From Candidatus Schekmanbacteria bacterium (GTDB lineage Bacteria; CSSED10-310; JACPHN01): 36,220 nucleotides of DNA. The position numbers were made by a program, and so were the translations under genes. The notes below the pieces were generated by a model. It was not told the origin of the DNA, made no database searches, and saw nothing but the letters and a program-made list of their open reading frames with translations. The DNA lies in assembly GCA_016188575.1 (NCBI GenBank), contig JACPHN010000060.1, positions 1-36,220 of the forward strand. Reading direction: 5' to 3'. Positions 1-9,221 of this stretch are shown here, piece after piece (position 1 is the first letter of the stretch; the number at the start of each line of letters is the position of its first letter).

Positions 1-43
1 GACCGATATCCCCGGCCGTCGGTTCACGGATCAAGCCACCACA

Positions 44-137
44 GGCCTACTTGCTCCCGGCCATACCCACCCAACTGCCACGCCCCGTCTGGCCTACTTT
101 TCGCCGGCACACCCCGGTCGTTTTTCGCCAGCGTTGA
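44..137. mobile_element. Possible terminal region of an IS21-type insertion sequence
   Basis: GGCCTACTT occurs at 44-52 and again at 91-99, each followed by a CCGGC-containing stretch. A related copy, TTTTTCGCCAGCGTTGA, lies at 121-137. IS21-family elements typically carry several copies of such a roughly 20-base repeat at each end, and the CTACTTTTCGCC and TTTTCGCCRGCGTTGA wording resembles those ends as I remember them. The homology of the neighbouring DUF499 fragment begins immediately after the last copy, as expected if an element had inserted into that gene. No transposase is visible because the window starts here. The family name is from memory, not from a search. Confidence 0.35.
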
Positions 138-563
138 AGGTTCACGCCACCCGCGGATGTCCCTGACGACGCGGCGATGCCGCTCGTGGTGCTGCCGCCG
201 ACACGCGGTTTCATCAAGCTAATGCCACGCGATGTGGAAGACGCGATTCACGACTACCTGTGCTCCCATGGCAACCAGCCGCGCCATCGCGCGAACCGGC
301 TGCTCTTCGTCGCGCCAGACCATGCCGTGCTCTCGCGGTTGCGAGATGCGACGCGGACGGCGCTCGCCTGGGCCAGCATCGTCGACGACGTGGACAAGGG
401 CACCCTGAACATCGACCAGGCGCAGAAACGACAGGCTCAGCAGGAGGCGAAGTCAGCGGCCGACGCGCTGCCCGCGGTGCTTCGCGAGTGCTACAAGTGG
501 TTGCTTTGTCCATCGCAGGAAGACCCAACCGCGACCAAGTCAACGGTGGAAGCGTTCCCGATC
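138..563 (+). pseudogene. Fragment of a DUF499 (anti-phage-associated) ATPase gene
   Basis: The frame open from 138 encodes about 140 residues that I recognise as an internal piece of the large DUF499 ATP-binding proteins: 'PLVVLPPTRGF', 'HGNQPRHRANRLLFVAPDH', 'LSRLRDATRTALAWASIVDD', 'LNIDQAQKRQA' and 'ECYKWLLCP', ending near 'TVEAFPI'. Full-length family members are around 1000 residues or more and sit in defence islands beside DUF1156 methyltransferases, DUF3780 proteins and helicases. The N-terminal ATPase part is missing upstream. After about 563 the frame stays open to 776, but the sequence becomes Arg/Gly/Pro-rich and loses resemblance. There is no plausible start, so this is a dead remnant. 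The likely history is insertion of the element at 44-137 followed by decay. Confidence 0.55.
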
Positions 564-1509
564 GGAATTGTCGGCGGCAGGCCGAGTCGCCAGTGGCCGG
601 GCGGGCCTGACGACACAGATCCATTGGCATTCACGCACGCACGCACCGAGGGAGAAGGCGCCCTCGGAAGATGGGAGTTTTGGCCTCGGAGCAGGCGGGT
701 GTTTCGTGGGACGGCGAGCAGAATCTCCCCTGGCCGCCAGCAACCCAACGGCCGAACCGTCCGAAAGCTGAGGTAAGGCGTGCGAGCAGTGCCTGGAACG
801 CGACGAACCGCCGTTCCCGGCGGCTCCACCGGCCTCTGGAAGCGTCCCAAGCGCCCTTCGACATGTCCGAGCGGCGACTCGTTCGCGACGAAAGGCCATT
901 CACGCAGACCCGAACGGTGCCTGGTCGCCTCCCGGAGGCCATTCCGCACACGCGGATCGACGACTTGCGCGCTTCCAGCCGCGACTCGCCAGGCGTGAGC
1001 TCCTACTCGAACGCGACGAAGCACCGTTCGGACCGCTCGCGCGCATATCGGAAGGCGCTGGAGGGGCGAAGGACGGCAGGAGCTCAATCTCGTGACGCGA
1101 CAGCGGCCCTGGTTACCCTGACCGCCAACATCGGCGAGCAGGGCGAGCCCGACGGCTTGCAGGTTGCCATCGACCTCGCGAACGACGACCTTTCCGCCGC
1201 CATCCGCCTGGACCCCGACCCCCGCGCTCTCGACCTTTCCGCGGGAACGCCGTGCTGCCGGACCTCGAGAGCCTGGACAACGTCGCGGAGCCGGCGCTGG
1301 TAACGGTCTAGCGCGTCGCCCCCGACCCGTGGCGGTCGCGGGCGGGGAGCCGAATCCCCAGCGAGTGGTGCTGTCGGCGACCGTCCTCAGATGGCTGCGC
1401 GGCCGCAAGCTCATGGTGTTGCCGAAGCGCGAATTCCTCGCTTTGGGGGCGGAGGGGGGCGCCGTCGCGCCGGCGCCAAGTCTACGGCGAATTCACGGGC
1501 AGGAGGGGC
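564..1509. other. Gene-poor debris region
   Basis: About 950 bases have no convincing gene. Open frames exist on both strands, including 671-1303 (+) and 491-1414 (-), but they are by-products of high GC: Arg/Ser/Pro-rich with no recognisable domain. A short related pair, GAACGCGACGAA followed by a CCGTTC, occurs near 792 and 1015. The stretch 1108-1230 reads 'TANIGEQGEPDGLQVAIDLA' on the + strand, which looks protein-like but is too short to assign. I read this as decayed coding DNA continuing the broken defence region. Confidence 0.5.
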
Positions 1510-2808
1510 TTGACGGCAGCCAGCCCGCTGCCAATACTAAGAGCGTACCGCTTCCCATTCTCGAGAACGTGTTCATTGCATCCCAAGGAAAATGTCGCAG
1601 GGCTGGTCTGTGTCATGCTGGCTACCCTGGTCGTGACTGGCTCCGAGGCGCGGGCGAGTGCGCTGGCGCGCGATTTCGACCTGTCGCTGCGGCTCGAGCA
1701 GGCGTACTTCTCGTGGGTCGATGGGGTGCGCAGCTCCGCCTCCTACCGCGTCAGCATGGCGGAACCGGCCGGAAAAAGTGCGGCGATCTTCGCCCGCCTG
1801 GCCGGCGGTTATCAGGAAGGTGCGCTGTTGACGTTTGCCCTGGATGACGCTCTTATCGCTGACCGGGCATCCCTGCTGCGCCGTACCTTTCGCCACGAGG
1901 TGGAGCTCGGTATGCGCCGGCGCCTGGGCGGGCCCCACGAGCTGGAGCTTTCGGCCCAGGCGGAGATCTTCGACAGTGCGGCCCTGCGGGATTCCTCGAC
2001 GAGCTTTGCCGCCGGCGGCACGGTCACGGCGCGAATCTCCGACAGTTGCCGTCTGCGTGCCTCGCTGCATGGCGTCTACAAGCAGTTCCCGAACATGACG
2101 ACCGCGACGAGCTCCGTCGACCACCGCGAGCTACGCCAGCGCACGCAGCTTCGCTTTCAGCGCAAGCTCGGCGCCCGGAAAGGCCGCCGCAGCCAGCAGA
2201 CCATCACCTGGTCGGTCGAGAGCGAGCTCCGCCTCCGCGGCTACGTGCGCTCGCACCACGACGCCCTGGACACCGATAGCGACAGCGCGAGCACGATCGT
2301 GCGTGATCCCGAAAACCGCCAGTATCGCGCGGCGGCGATCGCGACCGCCGTGACCTACGAGCTCCGCCGGCGCCTGACCGCGACCTCCGCGGCGCGCTGG
2401 GAGCAGAACCGCTCCCGCCACTACGACCGTTTTTTCGCGGACGCGGGTATCCTGGTGCGGAGCTACTACGACTACGATCACTTCGAGCTCAAAGAGAAAG
2501 CGGAGCTGGAGCTGATCCCCGCCCTCAGCCTGGAGCTCGAGGGTGCCGTAGGATGGCGCCGGTTCGCCAACTATCCGGCACGCGCGGAGGACGGAAGCTG
2601 GCTCGGCGAGCGGCGGAGAGACCGTGAGCTGAAGGCGAGCGTCGCGCTCGGCCTCGATCTCGACCGCCGCCTGCGCTGGTCGGGGAAACTTCGCCTGGAG
2701 GCGTTCGTCGAGCATCGGCTGGAGCGCTCGAATATGCGCGATGAACGGTCGTTCCTGACGAGCTACGAGCTTACTACCGTCGGGCTTCGGGCGCGGTTCG
2801 GAGTGTGA
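1510..2808 (+). CDS. Predicted outer-membrane beta-barrel protein
   Basis: The 432-residue product has an export signal near its start and then mostly alternating polar/hydrophobic strands with charged turns, for example 'ELELSAQAEIF', 'TWSVESELRLRGYV', 'LSLELEGAVGWRRF' and 'ASVALGLDLDRRLRWSGKL'. It ends in a strand closing 'RARFGV'. This is the pattern of an outer-membrane barrel with long, arginine-rich loops; I cannot name the family. The start is uncertain. TTG 1510 has AGGAGG at 1501-1506, only three bases away, and gives a long n-region before the hydrophobic core 'VAGLVCVMLATLVV' (about residues 29-42). ATG 1615 would leave almost no n-region. It is the first gene of a tight + strand operon, with the lipoprotein gene starting one base after its stop. 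It probably supplies the outer-membrane component of the system below. Confidence 0.6.
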   Translation: MTAASPLPILRAYRFPFSRTCSLHPKENVAGLVCVMLATLVVTGSEARASALARDFDLSLRLEQAYFSWVDGVRSSASYRVSMAEPAGKSAAIFARLAGGYQEGALLTFALDDALIADRASLLRRTFRHEVELGMRRRLGGPHELELSAQAEIFDSAALRDSSTSFAAGGTVTARISDSCRLRASLHGVYKQFPNMTTATSSVDHRELRQRTQLRFQRKLGARKGRRSQQTITWSVESELRLRGYVRSHHDALDTDSDSASTIVRDPENRQYRAAAIATAVTYELRRRLTATSAARWEQNRSRHYDRFFADAGILVRSYYDYDHFELKEKAELELIPALSLELEGAVGWRRFANYPARAEDGSWLGERRRDRELKASVALGLDLDRRLRWSGKLRLEAFVEHRLERSNMRDERSFLTSYELTTVGLRARFGV

Positions 2809-2809
2809 C

Positions 2810-3568
2810 GTGAGACGAAAGCTCGTGACGCGAGTGGGAAGCGCGGACCTGACTGGCGCCACCGCGGCGCTGGCGATGACACTCGCAGCGGTGGCCGGGG
2901 GTGGCTGCCTGTCTCCGTCCTCGGCCCCGGACGCCGCCATTGTGTCGATCGACGTCAACACCTACACCCGGGCCTTGCCCGGGTCCGTGGACCGACGGCT
3001 CGAGCTCGACTGCCGCGTCGCCGACCCGGACGCGGTCGGCTGCCACCAACTGCAGTCGCTGGTCCTCATCTTGCCCGGCAGCGATGCCGTGACGCTCGAC
3101 GTCCTGGCGACGGCCCAGTGCGAACCCCAAAGTGGTCGCACCGCGTATTCCTGGCGAGAAGACACCGGCCTGGACCTGCCGCTGACCGCCGGCCCCTACC
3201 GCGTGGAAGCGGCACTTCTCGATGGCGACGTCGCTTCCGTCGTCGACCGCGTCGCCGGTGACCCGCTCGCTCCGCCGGTGCTGCTGCAGCCCCGAAACGG
3301 CCGGACTGCCGGGCTCACGCCGCGCCTGGTCTGGGAGCAGGTGCGCGGAGCGGTGCGCTATCGCGTCGTGGTCACCGATGTCGCCGCCGACAGGCAAGTG
3401 CTTTCAGAAGTGACCGCCGGAGCGGAGTTTGCCATTCCTGCCGGCGTTACGGCGCTCGGACGCTTCTACCAATGGGACGTCTACGCGTATGACGCGGCCG
3501 CTGGAGATGACGTCGACCACAAGTCGCGCTCAGCCCGCTGGCGTTTTTATTCGGGAGAGCTGCCGTGA
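2810..3568 (+). CDS. Putative lipoprotein with a fibronectin-like C-terminal region
   Basis: The 252-residue product starts at GTG, one base after the preceding stop, with CGGAG upstream. Its N-terminus 'MRRKLVTRV...' leads to a hydrophobic stretch (about 17-29) and a Gly-Gly-Gly-Cys33, so lipid attachment at Cys33 is likely although the lipobox is not canonical. Residues 45-150 are beta-rich and contain three further cysteines. About 163-250 reads 'LLQPRNGRTAGLTPRLVWEQ', 'AVRYRVVVTD' and 'FYQWDVYAYD', the look of a fibronectin type III-like or carbohydrate-binding beta-sandwich often seen in secreted proteins. Its stop overlaps the next start, implying coupled translation. A periplasmic or outer-membrane partner of the barrel is likely. 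No enzymatic motif is visible. Confidence 0.6.
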   Translation: MRRKLVTRVGSADLTGATAALAMTLAAVAGGGCLSPSSAPDAAIVSIDVNTYTRALPGSVDRRLELDCRVADPDAVGCHQLQSLVLILPGSDAVTLDVLATAQCEPQSGRTAYSWREDTGLDLPLTAGPYRVEAALLDGDVASVVDRVAGDPLAPPVLLQPRNGRTAGLTPRLVWEQVRGAVRYRVVVTDVAADRQVLSEVTAGAEFAIPAGVTALGRFYQWDVYAYDAAAGDDVDHKSRSARWRFYSGELP

Positions 3569-5253
3569 GCAACGACCCTGCGGGCGTCGGCGAAGCAGTG
3601 CGGCGGCGCATCACTCTCGCCGTCATCCTCGTCCTTCTCGGGCTGCCCACGCTCCTCATGGCGTACAAGGTAACGGTTCTCGGCTACGGACTGCGGCTGA
3701 TCGTCCCCGAGGAGCGCTACTTCGTGAATGTTACCATGAGCTTCGAGGGCACCGGGGAAGGCGTCGACGTGCGCGTCGCCTTGCCCATCGAAACACCGCG
3801 CCAGCACGTCGTCGGCGAGTGGGTGGACTCTCCGGGTTTTCTCTTTCAAGTGGCACAGCAGCGGGGAAACCGCTTCGGCAAGTGGTCGCATCCCAAGCTC
3901 GGCGGTGCGGCATCCGTCGTCTACACCTTCAGCGCTACGGCCCGGCAAGAGCGTTACGTCATCGCGGACGAGCTCACGATCCCCGAGGCCTACCCCGAGG
4001 ACCTGCTACCCGATCTGGAGGCGACGGAGCTGATCCAATCCACGGACCCGGCGGTGATGGCGAAGCTCCGGGAGCTCGTGCCCGCCGGCGAGCGCCGCAT
4101 CGGGCGCACGCTGCGCGCGCTGTTCGACTTCGTCAAGGACGGCCTCAAGCCGCTCCCATTTCGCGGCACCACCGACGCCCTGACGGCGCTCCGCCTCGGT
4201 GAGGCGAGCTGCGGTGGCAAATCGCGGCTCCTGGCGGCACTGACCCGTGCGGCGGGCATACCCACGCGTCTCGTCGGCGGCATCCTGCTCGAGCCAGGTT
4301 CCAAGCGCACCTCTCATCTCTGGGTGGAGGCGTGGGTGTTCGCTCACTGGGTGCCCTTCGATGCGCTCAACAACCACTTCTCCGAGCTTCCCGCCGACTA
4401 CTTGGTGGTCTACTACGGGGAGGAACCGCTCTTCACTCACACTCGCGACATCAACTTCCAGTACGCGTTCAAGATGAAGAAGCGCCTGGCGACGCCGCAG
4501 GACGTGCTTGACGCACTGCGCGAGCACCCCCTGAACGCGATCAACGTGTGGCAGACCTTTCGGCAGGCCCACATCTCCCTCGAGCTGCTCAAGATCATCC
4601 TGATGATACCCTTCGGCGGCCTGATCGTCGTGCTGTTCCGCAACTTTATTGGCCTGCGCACGTTTGGGACGTTTCTTCCCGCGCTGCTGGCAGTGTCGTT
4701 TCGCGAGACCGGGATCTTGTGGGGAACGGCGGTGCTACTGACGGTCCTCGCGGTGGGCATTGCGGTGGTGCGGTCCTTGCGTGGGCTGCACTTGTTGCAC
4801 ACGCCGCGCCTGGTGGTCGTGCTTGTTGCGACCGTGTGCGTGCTGCTCGGCTACGCGATGCTTGGCGTGCAGCTCGGGCAGCTCGAGGCGGCAGGATCGG
4901 TGCTGTTTCCGATGGTGGTGCTCTCTCTTACCGTCGAGCGGTTCTTCATCTACGTCGAAGAGTCGGGATGGCGAGAGACGCTGCTCGTGTTGCTGCAGAC
5001 GATGATCGCGGTGCTCGGCTGCTATGCGGTCATGAACCTTTTCGTGTTACAGGCGGTGCTGCTGGCGTTCCCGGAGCTCCTGATGGCGGTCGCGGCAGCC
5101 GCCATCGCTGTCGGTAGCTACGCGGGCCTGCGGCTATCGGAGCTCTTTCGGTTTGCGCCGCTGGCCGCGGCCATCGCCATGGAGCCGGGGAGCGCAGTGG
5201 GCGGCGCCACGGGACTCGACACGGGGAACGCGGATCGTGAGGCGGCCCCATGA
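3565..5253 (+). CDS. Transglutaminase-like protein fused to seven transmembrane helices (UUP1-type)
   Basis: The 562-residue product starts at GTG (GGGAGAG upstream), overlapping the previous stop. One TM helix lies near residues 15-33. A periplasmic domain of about 330 residues follows with a transglutaminase-like core: Cys216 in 'EASCGGKSRLL', His251 in 'TSHLWVEAWV' and Asp266 in 'PFDALN'. About seven hydrophobic helices fill residues 345-545, starting 'LELLKIILMIPFGGLIVVLF'. This matches the families called 'inactive transglutaminase fused to 7 TM helices', which are regularly next to an ATP-grasp ligase, as here (4-base ATGA overlap with the next gene). Despite the family name, Cys, His and Asp are all present in plausible catalytic order, so activity as a peptidase or acyl transferase cannot be dismissed. 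The catalytic domain should face the periplasm. Confidence 0.88.
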   Translation: MSNDPAGVGEAVRRRITLAVILVLLGLPTLLMAYKVTVLGYGLRLIVPEERYFVNVTMSFEGTGEGVDVRVALPIETPRQHVVGEWVDSPGFLFQVAQQRGNRFGKWSHPKLGGAASVVYTFSATARQERYVIADELTIPEAYPEDLLPDLEATELIQSTDPAVMAKLRELVPAGERRIGRTLRALFDFVKDGLKPLPFRGTTDALTALRLGEASCGGKSRLLAALTRAAGIPTRLVGGILLEPGSKRTSHLWVEAWVFAHWVPFDALNNHFSELPADYLVVYYGEEPLFTHTRDINFQYAFKMKKRLATPQDVLDALREHPLNAINVWQTFRQAHISLELLKIILMIPFGGLIVVLFRNFIGLRTFGTFLPALLAVSFRETGILWGTAVLLTVLAVGIAVVRSLRGLHLLHTPRLVVVLVATVCVLLGYAMLGVQLGQLEAAGSVLFPMVVLSLTVERFFIYVEESGWRETLLVLLQTMIAVLGCYAVMNLFVLQAVLLAFPELLMAVAAAAIAVGSYAGLRLSELFRFAPLAAAIAMEPGSAVGGATGLDTGNADREAAP

Positions 5254-6221
5254 ACGCGATGCAGCGGCTTCAGGCATGGGTCGACGCGGCGCGGCGAGTC
5301 CGCGACGCCTATCGCACGATTGCCGGGATCAACGGGAGGAATCGAAACCTGGTCAAGCCCCTCAATCCGCGTTCGCAGTACCCGCTGGTCGACGACAAGC
5401 TGGCCTGCAAGCACGCGCTCTCGGCGGCGGGGGTGCCGGTTCCCGCGACGCTGGCCGTCCTGGGGCGCATGGCGGATCTTTCCCGCCTTCCCGAGGTCCT
5501 GTCCTGCCACCCAGTGGCGGCGATCAAACCGAGTCGCGGCCTGGGAGGCGGTGGCATCTTGCTGCTCTTTGGCGAACGCGCCCCGGGGCAGTACTGGCGG
5601 CAGCCGGAAAGCATCGCCCGCGGCGCGGAATCGGCGCGGCAGTGGGCAACGATCGGCGAGATCCGCGGCCACCTGCAGCAGATTCTCGCCGGCCAGTTCG
5701 CCATGGACCGACGTGACGATGTCGCTTTTCTCGAGGAGCTGCTGATCTCGATGCCCGAGATCGACCGTCTTTCGCCCGGGCACGTATCCGACGTCCGCAT
5801 CCTGGTTCACCGCGGCGTGCCCGTTCTCGCCATGACCCGGGCTCCCACGCGCGTTTCGGGTGGTCGCGCGAATCTACACCAGGGAGCGATTGGATACGGG
5901 ATCGACCTGGCCGACGGTCGAGCGGTCGCCGCGATTTTCCGCAATCGCCCGATTGGCCGCCACCCGGACACGGGCCTGCCGCTTGAAGCGTTCGTCGTTC
6001 CCCGCTGGGCCGAGCTTCTGGACATCGCGCGCCGGTGCGCCGCTGCGATCCCGCTGGGCTACCTGGGCGTCGACATCGTGCTTGATCGGCGGCATGGGCC
6101 GCTGGTCTTGGAGCTCAACGCCAGGCCCGGGCTGGCCATCCAGGTCGCCAACATGCGGGGGCTGTTTTCGCTGGTGCGGCCTGAGCTCCCGTCGGGCGTG
6201 ATCGCCGGGGGTGCGGCATGA
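5250..6221 (+). CDS. ATP-grasp peptide ligase (alpha-L-glutamate ligase-like, RimK-related)
   Basis: The 323-residue product is a cytoplasmic ATP-grasp enzyme. Lys93 in 'AIKPSRGLGGGGI' combines the ATP-binding lysine with the glycine-rich loop. Near the C-terminus 'PLVLELNARPGL' supplies the Mg-binding Glu288 and Asn290, preceded by 'YLGVDIVLD'. Length and order fit the 'alpha-L-glutamate ligase-like' ATPgrasp_ST family, which pairs with the transglutaminase-7TM protein in many proteobacteria. Known relatives such as RimK join an amino acid to a carboxyl group using ATP through an acyl phosphate; the substrate of this branch is unknown. The start overlaps the upstream stop as ATGA, with GAGG seven bases before it, so the two are translationally coupled. 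The natural reading is that this enzyme makes or extends a peptide that the membrane partner handles. Confidence 0.88.
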   Translation: MNAMQRLQAWVDAARRVRDAYRTIAGINGRNRNLVKPLNPRSQYPLVDDKLACKHALSAAGVPVPATLAVLGRMADLSRLPEVLSCHPVAAIKPSRGLGGGGILLLFGERAPGQYWRQPESIARGAESARQWATIGEIRGHLQQILAGQFAMDRRDDVAFLEELLISMPEIDRLSPGHVSDVRILVHRGVPVLAMTRAPTRVSGGRANLHQGAIGYGIDLADGRAVAAIFRNRPIGRHPDTGLPLEAFVVPRWAELLDIARRCAAAIPLGYLGVDIVLDRRHGPLVLELNARPGLAIQVANMRGLFSLVRPELPSGVIAGGAA

Positions 6222-9217
6222 CGGATATTGCCCAGACTGACGATGCGAGGCTCGCGGCACAGACGCCAAGGACCTATCTGATTCCCAACGAGCGGGCGTT
6301 GTGGGCGGCGCGCTACCTGCGGGCCGCGCGCGTGGTGCTCTCCGCGCTGCTGGCGGCGCTCGCCATGCTCCTGTACCACGCCTACGAACGCTCCGAGGAA
6401 GCGCTTCAGATCTACGCCGGTGAGCGGGTCATCTCCATCGGGCCGGACGATGCACGGAAGGTGGCCGAGAGGATGAAGCCGACCGCTTCGGGAGGCGGCG
6501 ACGAGGAAGACCTGGCGGTACGGGATGACGCCGGAGGAGATGCCGCCGAGGCCGCTGAGGCGCTGTCCGTCGGGGCGGAGACGAGTGCGAGTGAGCTCGG
6601 TGACCTCGGCGATCTCGAGCAGGCAGCGCGTGCGAATGGCGGCGACCGCGGGATTCCGGCGACGGTGCGACCGCTGTTCGATGCGGCGCTCGCCGCGCTG
6701 GCGAGCGGCGACCGTAGCGGCGCCGAAGCGTCACTGGCGGCGGCCGGCCGGCAGTCCCCGGACACTTTTCCCATCTGGGCAAATCTGGCGATGGTGCGGT
6801 TGCAGCTCGGCGCGCCCGCACGCGCGGTCGAGGCCGCGGAACGGGCGGCGTCCCTGGCCACGAAAGACGCGCGTGCTCATTTCGCTCTGGGGCTCGCGCG
6901 GTCCGCCGCGGGGGACAAGGAGGGAGCGCTGCGCGCGTACGATCAGGCGATCTCGCTGAAAGCCACCTTCACCGACGCGCACTTCAATCGCGCCGTGGTG
7001 CTCGCCGCGCTGAACCGCACGGACGAAGCGCTCGCGGCATACATCCGTGTCACCGAGCTCAGCCACGCCACTCGCTTTGCCGTCGCCCACTTCAACATCG
7101 GGCAGCTTCGCTTGCGAGCCGACGAGCCCGAGGAAGCGGCGAAGGCGTTTCGCGAAGCGACCTTGCTGCGCCCGGACTACGCCGAGGCACACCTCAACCT
7201 CGGCATTGCGCAGATGCGTGCCAAACACGAGGACGAGGCGCTGGCGTCTCTGGACAACGCGATCGCACTGCGGCCTGCCTATCGCCTGGCTCATTTCAAC
7301 CGCGGGCTCGTGCTGGCCAGGCAACAGCGAGTCGCGGCAGCGATCGCCGCTTACGATCGGGCACTGGAGGCCCCCGACCCCCTCGCGGAGGCAGCCGTAA
7401 ACCGCGGTATCCTGCTGATGCGCGGCGGCAACCTCGACGCTGCGTCGGAGAGCCTGCGGCAGGCGCTGGCGCTGCGGCCGAGCTATCCAGCCGCGCTGTT
7501 CAACCTCGGGCTGGTCAGCGCCAGGATGGGAAAGACGAAAGAGGCCGAGGCGTACTATCGGGCCGCGGACGCCCTTCCGGGCGGCCATGCCGACGCCTGC
7601 ATGAACCTCGGCGTGCTGCTGCGGCACGAGAACCGCAACCCCGAGGCCGTCGCCGCCTTTCAACGCGCGCTCGAGCTCGAGCCGAAGCAGGCGCGAGCAG
7701 CGCTCAATCTCGGATCCCTGTACGCGCGCGCCCGCATGGTCGAGGAGGCCATCGCCGCCTATGAGCGCGCCTTGCAGATCCAGCCCGGGTACGCCAAGGC
7801 CGCATTCAACCTCGGCGTGCTCTTCCGCCGCGAAAAGCGGACGCGCGAGGCGACGGCGGCGTTCCGCAAGGCGATCGCGGCTGACCTCGGGCTGACGCGC
7901 GCTCACTTCTTTCTGGCGCGGTCGCTCGCGGACCTTGGACAGAGCGCGGAGGCGCTCGAAGTAATGGAGGCGTACGTGCGCACGGCTCCGGATGCCGAAG
8001 ACGCGATTGTGGCCAAGGCCAAAATCTTGACCTCGCTTGGCCGGTCACAGGAGGCGATCGCCACCCTCGAGGAGCTTGCTCGCGACAAACCTGCCTCACG
8101 AGCGGCGCGTGCCGTGCTGGCCGATCTGCTCCTCGACGCCGGCCGCAACGAGGCGGCTCTGGCGATCCGCCGTGAGCTGGTGCGGCTGGATCCCAAGGAT
8201 GCTACCAGCGCCGCGGCACTCGGCGAGCTCCTCGCCGCTTCCGGCGACACGGAGGGCGCCATCGCGCAGTACCGAGCTGCCATCGCCGCCGCCCCCAAGC
8301 TCCTCTCGGCCCGCCTGGCACTTGGCACCGTGCTGCGTCGGGCAGGGCGGCGGCAAGACGCCATCGCTGTCTACCGGGAGCTACTCGCGCTCGCACCTCG
8401 TTACGCTCGCGCCTACTACAACCTCGGGGTGGCGCAGGCCGAGGACCGCCAGCACGCCGCCGCGGTTGAGAGCTACCGCAAGGCCATCGAGCTCGACCCC
8501 GAGTACGTCCGCGCGCACTGGAATCTCGCGCTCGCTCACGAGGCTCTCGGCCAGCTACCCGAAGCCATCGACGCACTCCAGGCGCTGGCCGGGTATGAGC
8601 CGAACCACGCCAAGGCGAGGCTCAAGCTGGCCGAGCTCTATGCGGCCTCCGAACGTGCGGATCTCGCCGCGGAGTCGCTTGGGAAGGCCAAAGTGATCGC
8701 CCCAGGGGACGCCGAGGTGTACGCTACCGGCGCCGACATTCTGCGCAAACAAGGAAAGTTGGAGGAGGCTCTCGCCCTGCTCGATGGCATACCGGCCGAG
8801 GTGGCGGCGGACCCGGCGGCGCTGTGGAGCCGCGGCGCGGCACTGATGGACCTGGCAAGATGGCCGGAGGCCGAGCGCGCGTTCGCGCAATACGTCGAGA
8901 TAAAGCCAGACTCGAAGCGCGCCTGGTTCAACCTGGGGCTCGTATTTGAGCGCCAGGGGCGGTTGGTGGATGCGGCCGAGCGATACGGCCGCGCCACTGC
9001 GCTCGACCCGCGATACCAGAAGGCGCTAAGTCGCGCCTGCGACGTTCTGGTCGGCGCCTCCGCCTGGCAACGCGCTCTCGCCCAGTGCCGCCTGGCGGTG
9101 GAGCTCGACGCCAGCGACGTCGAAGCAAAGAAAGGCTTGGAAGCAGCGCTCGGCGCTGTTGGCAAGCAGGTGCCGGGCCAGCCTACGGCGCGGCACATAG
9201 ACGGGAATAGGGAGTAA
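6218..9217 (+). CDS. Membrane-anchored protein with about two dozen TPRs
   Basis: The 999-residue product has one TM helix at residues 38-54, an acidic, low-complexity linker to about residue 140, then an almost unbroken array of 34-residue tetratricopeptide repeats to about residue 980. Typical units read 'AHFNRAVVLAALNRTDEALA' and 'AHLNLGIAQMRAKHEDEALA'. TPR superhelices are protein-binding scaffolds, and no catalytic domain is present. The N-terminus before the TM helix is short and carries several arginines just before it, so the TPR array is most likely periplasmic. It starts as ATGA inside the ligase stop, so it is coupled to it. In context it probably organises the transglutaminase-7TM protein, the lipoprotein or the repeat proteins in the envelope. 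Confidence 0.85.
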   Translation: MTDIAQTDDARLAAQTPRTYLIPNERALWAARYLRAARVVLSALLAALAMLLYHAYERSEEALQIYAGERVISIGPDDARKVAERMKPTASGGGDEEDLAVRDDAGGDAAEAAEALSVGAETSASELGDLGDLEQAARANGGDRGIPATVRPLFDAALAALASGDRSGAEASLAAAGRQSPDTFPIWANLAMVRLQLGAPARAVEAAERAASLATKDARAHFALGLARSAAGDKEGALRAYDQAISLKATFTDAHFNRAVVLAALNRTDEALAAYIRVTELSHATRFAVAHFNIGQLRLRADEPEEAAKAFREATLLRPDYAEAHLNLGIAQMRAKHEDEALASLDNAIALRPAYRLAHFNRGLVLARQQRVAAAIAAYDRALEAPDPLAEAAVNRGILLMRGGNLDAASESLRQALALRPSYPAALFNLGLVSARMGKTKEAEAYYRAADALPGGHADACMNLGVLLRHENRNPEAVAAFQRALELEPKQARAALNLGSLYARARMVEEAIAAYERALQIQPGYAKAAFNLGVLFRREKRTREATAAFRKAIAADLGLTRAHFFLARSLADLGQSAEALEVMEAYVRTAPDAEDAIVAKAKILTSLGRSQEAIATLEELARDKPASRAARAVLADLLLDAGRNEAALAIRRELVRLDPKDATSAAALGELLAASGDTEGAIAQYRAAIAAAPKLLSARLALGTVLRRAGRRQDAIAVYRELLALAPRYARAYYNLGVAQAEDRQHAAAVESYRKAIELDPEYVRAHWNLALAHEALGQLPEAIDALQALAGYEPNHAKARLKLAELYAASERADLAAESLGKAKVIAPGDAEVYATGADILRKQGKLEEALALLDGIPAEVAADPAALWSRGAALMDLARWPEAERAFAQYVEIKPDSKRAWFNLGLVFERQGRLVDAAERYGRATALDPRYQKALSRACDVLVGASAWQRALAQCRLAVELDASDVEAKKGLEAALGAVGKQVPGQPTARHIDGNRE

Positions 9218-9221
9218 CAAG

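Noticed and set aside
491-1414. Long - strand frame in the debris region
   Set aside because: Arg/Gly/Pro-rich, no domain, and antisense to the recognisable DUF499 fragment at its low end; typical of high-GC noise.
1164-1847. + strand frame overlapping the barrel gene
   Set aside because: Overlaps most of the signal-peptide region of the barrel gene in another frame and has noise-like composition.
6731-7906. 391-residue - strand frame
   Set aside because: Mirror of the TPR array; its regular pattern is the antisense of the 34-residue repeats.
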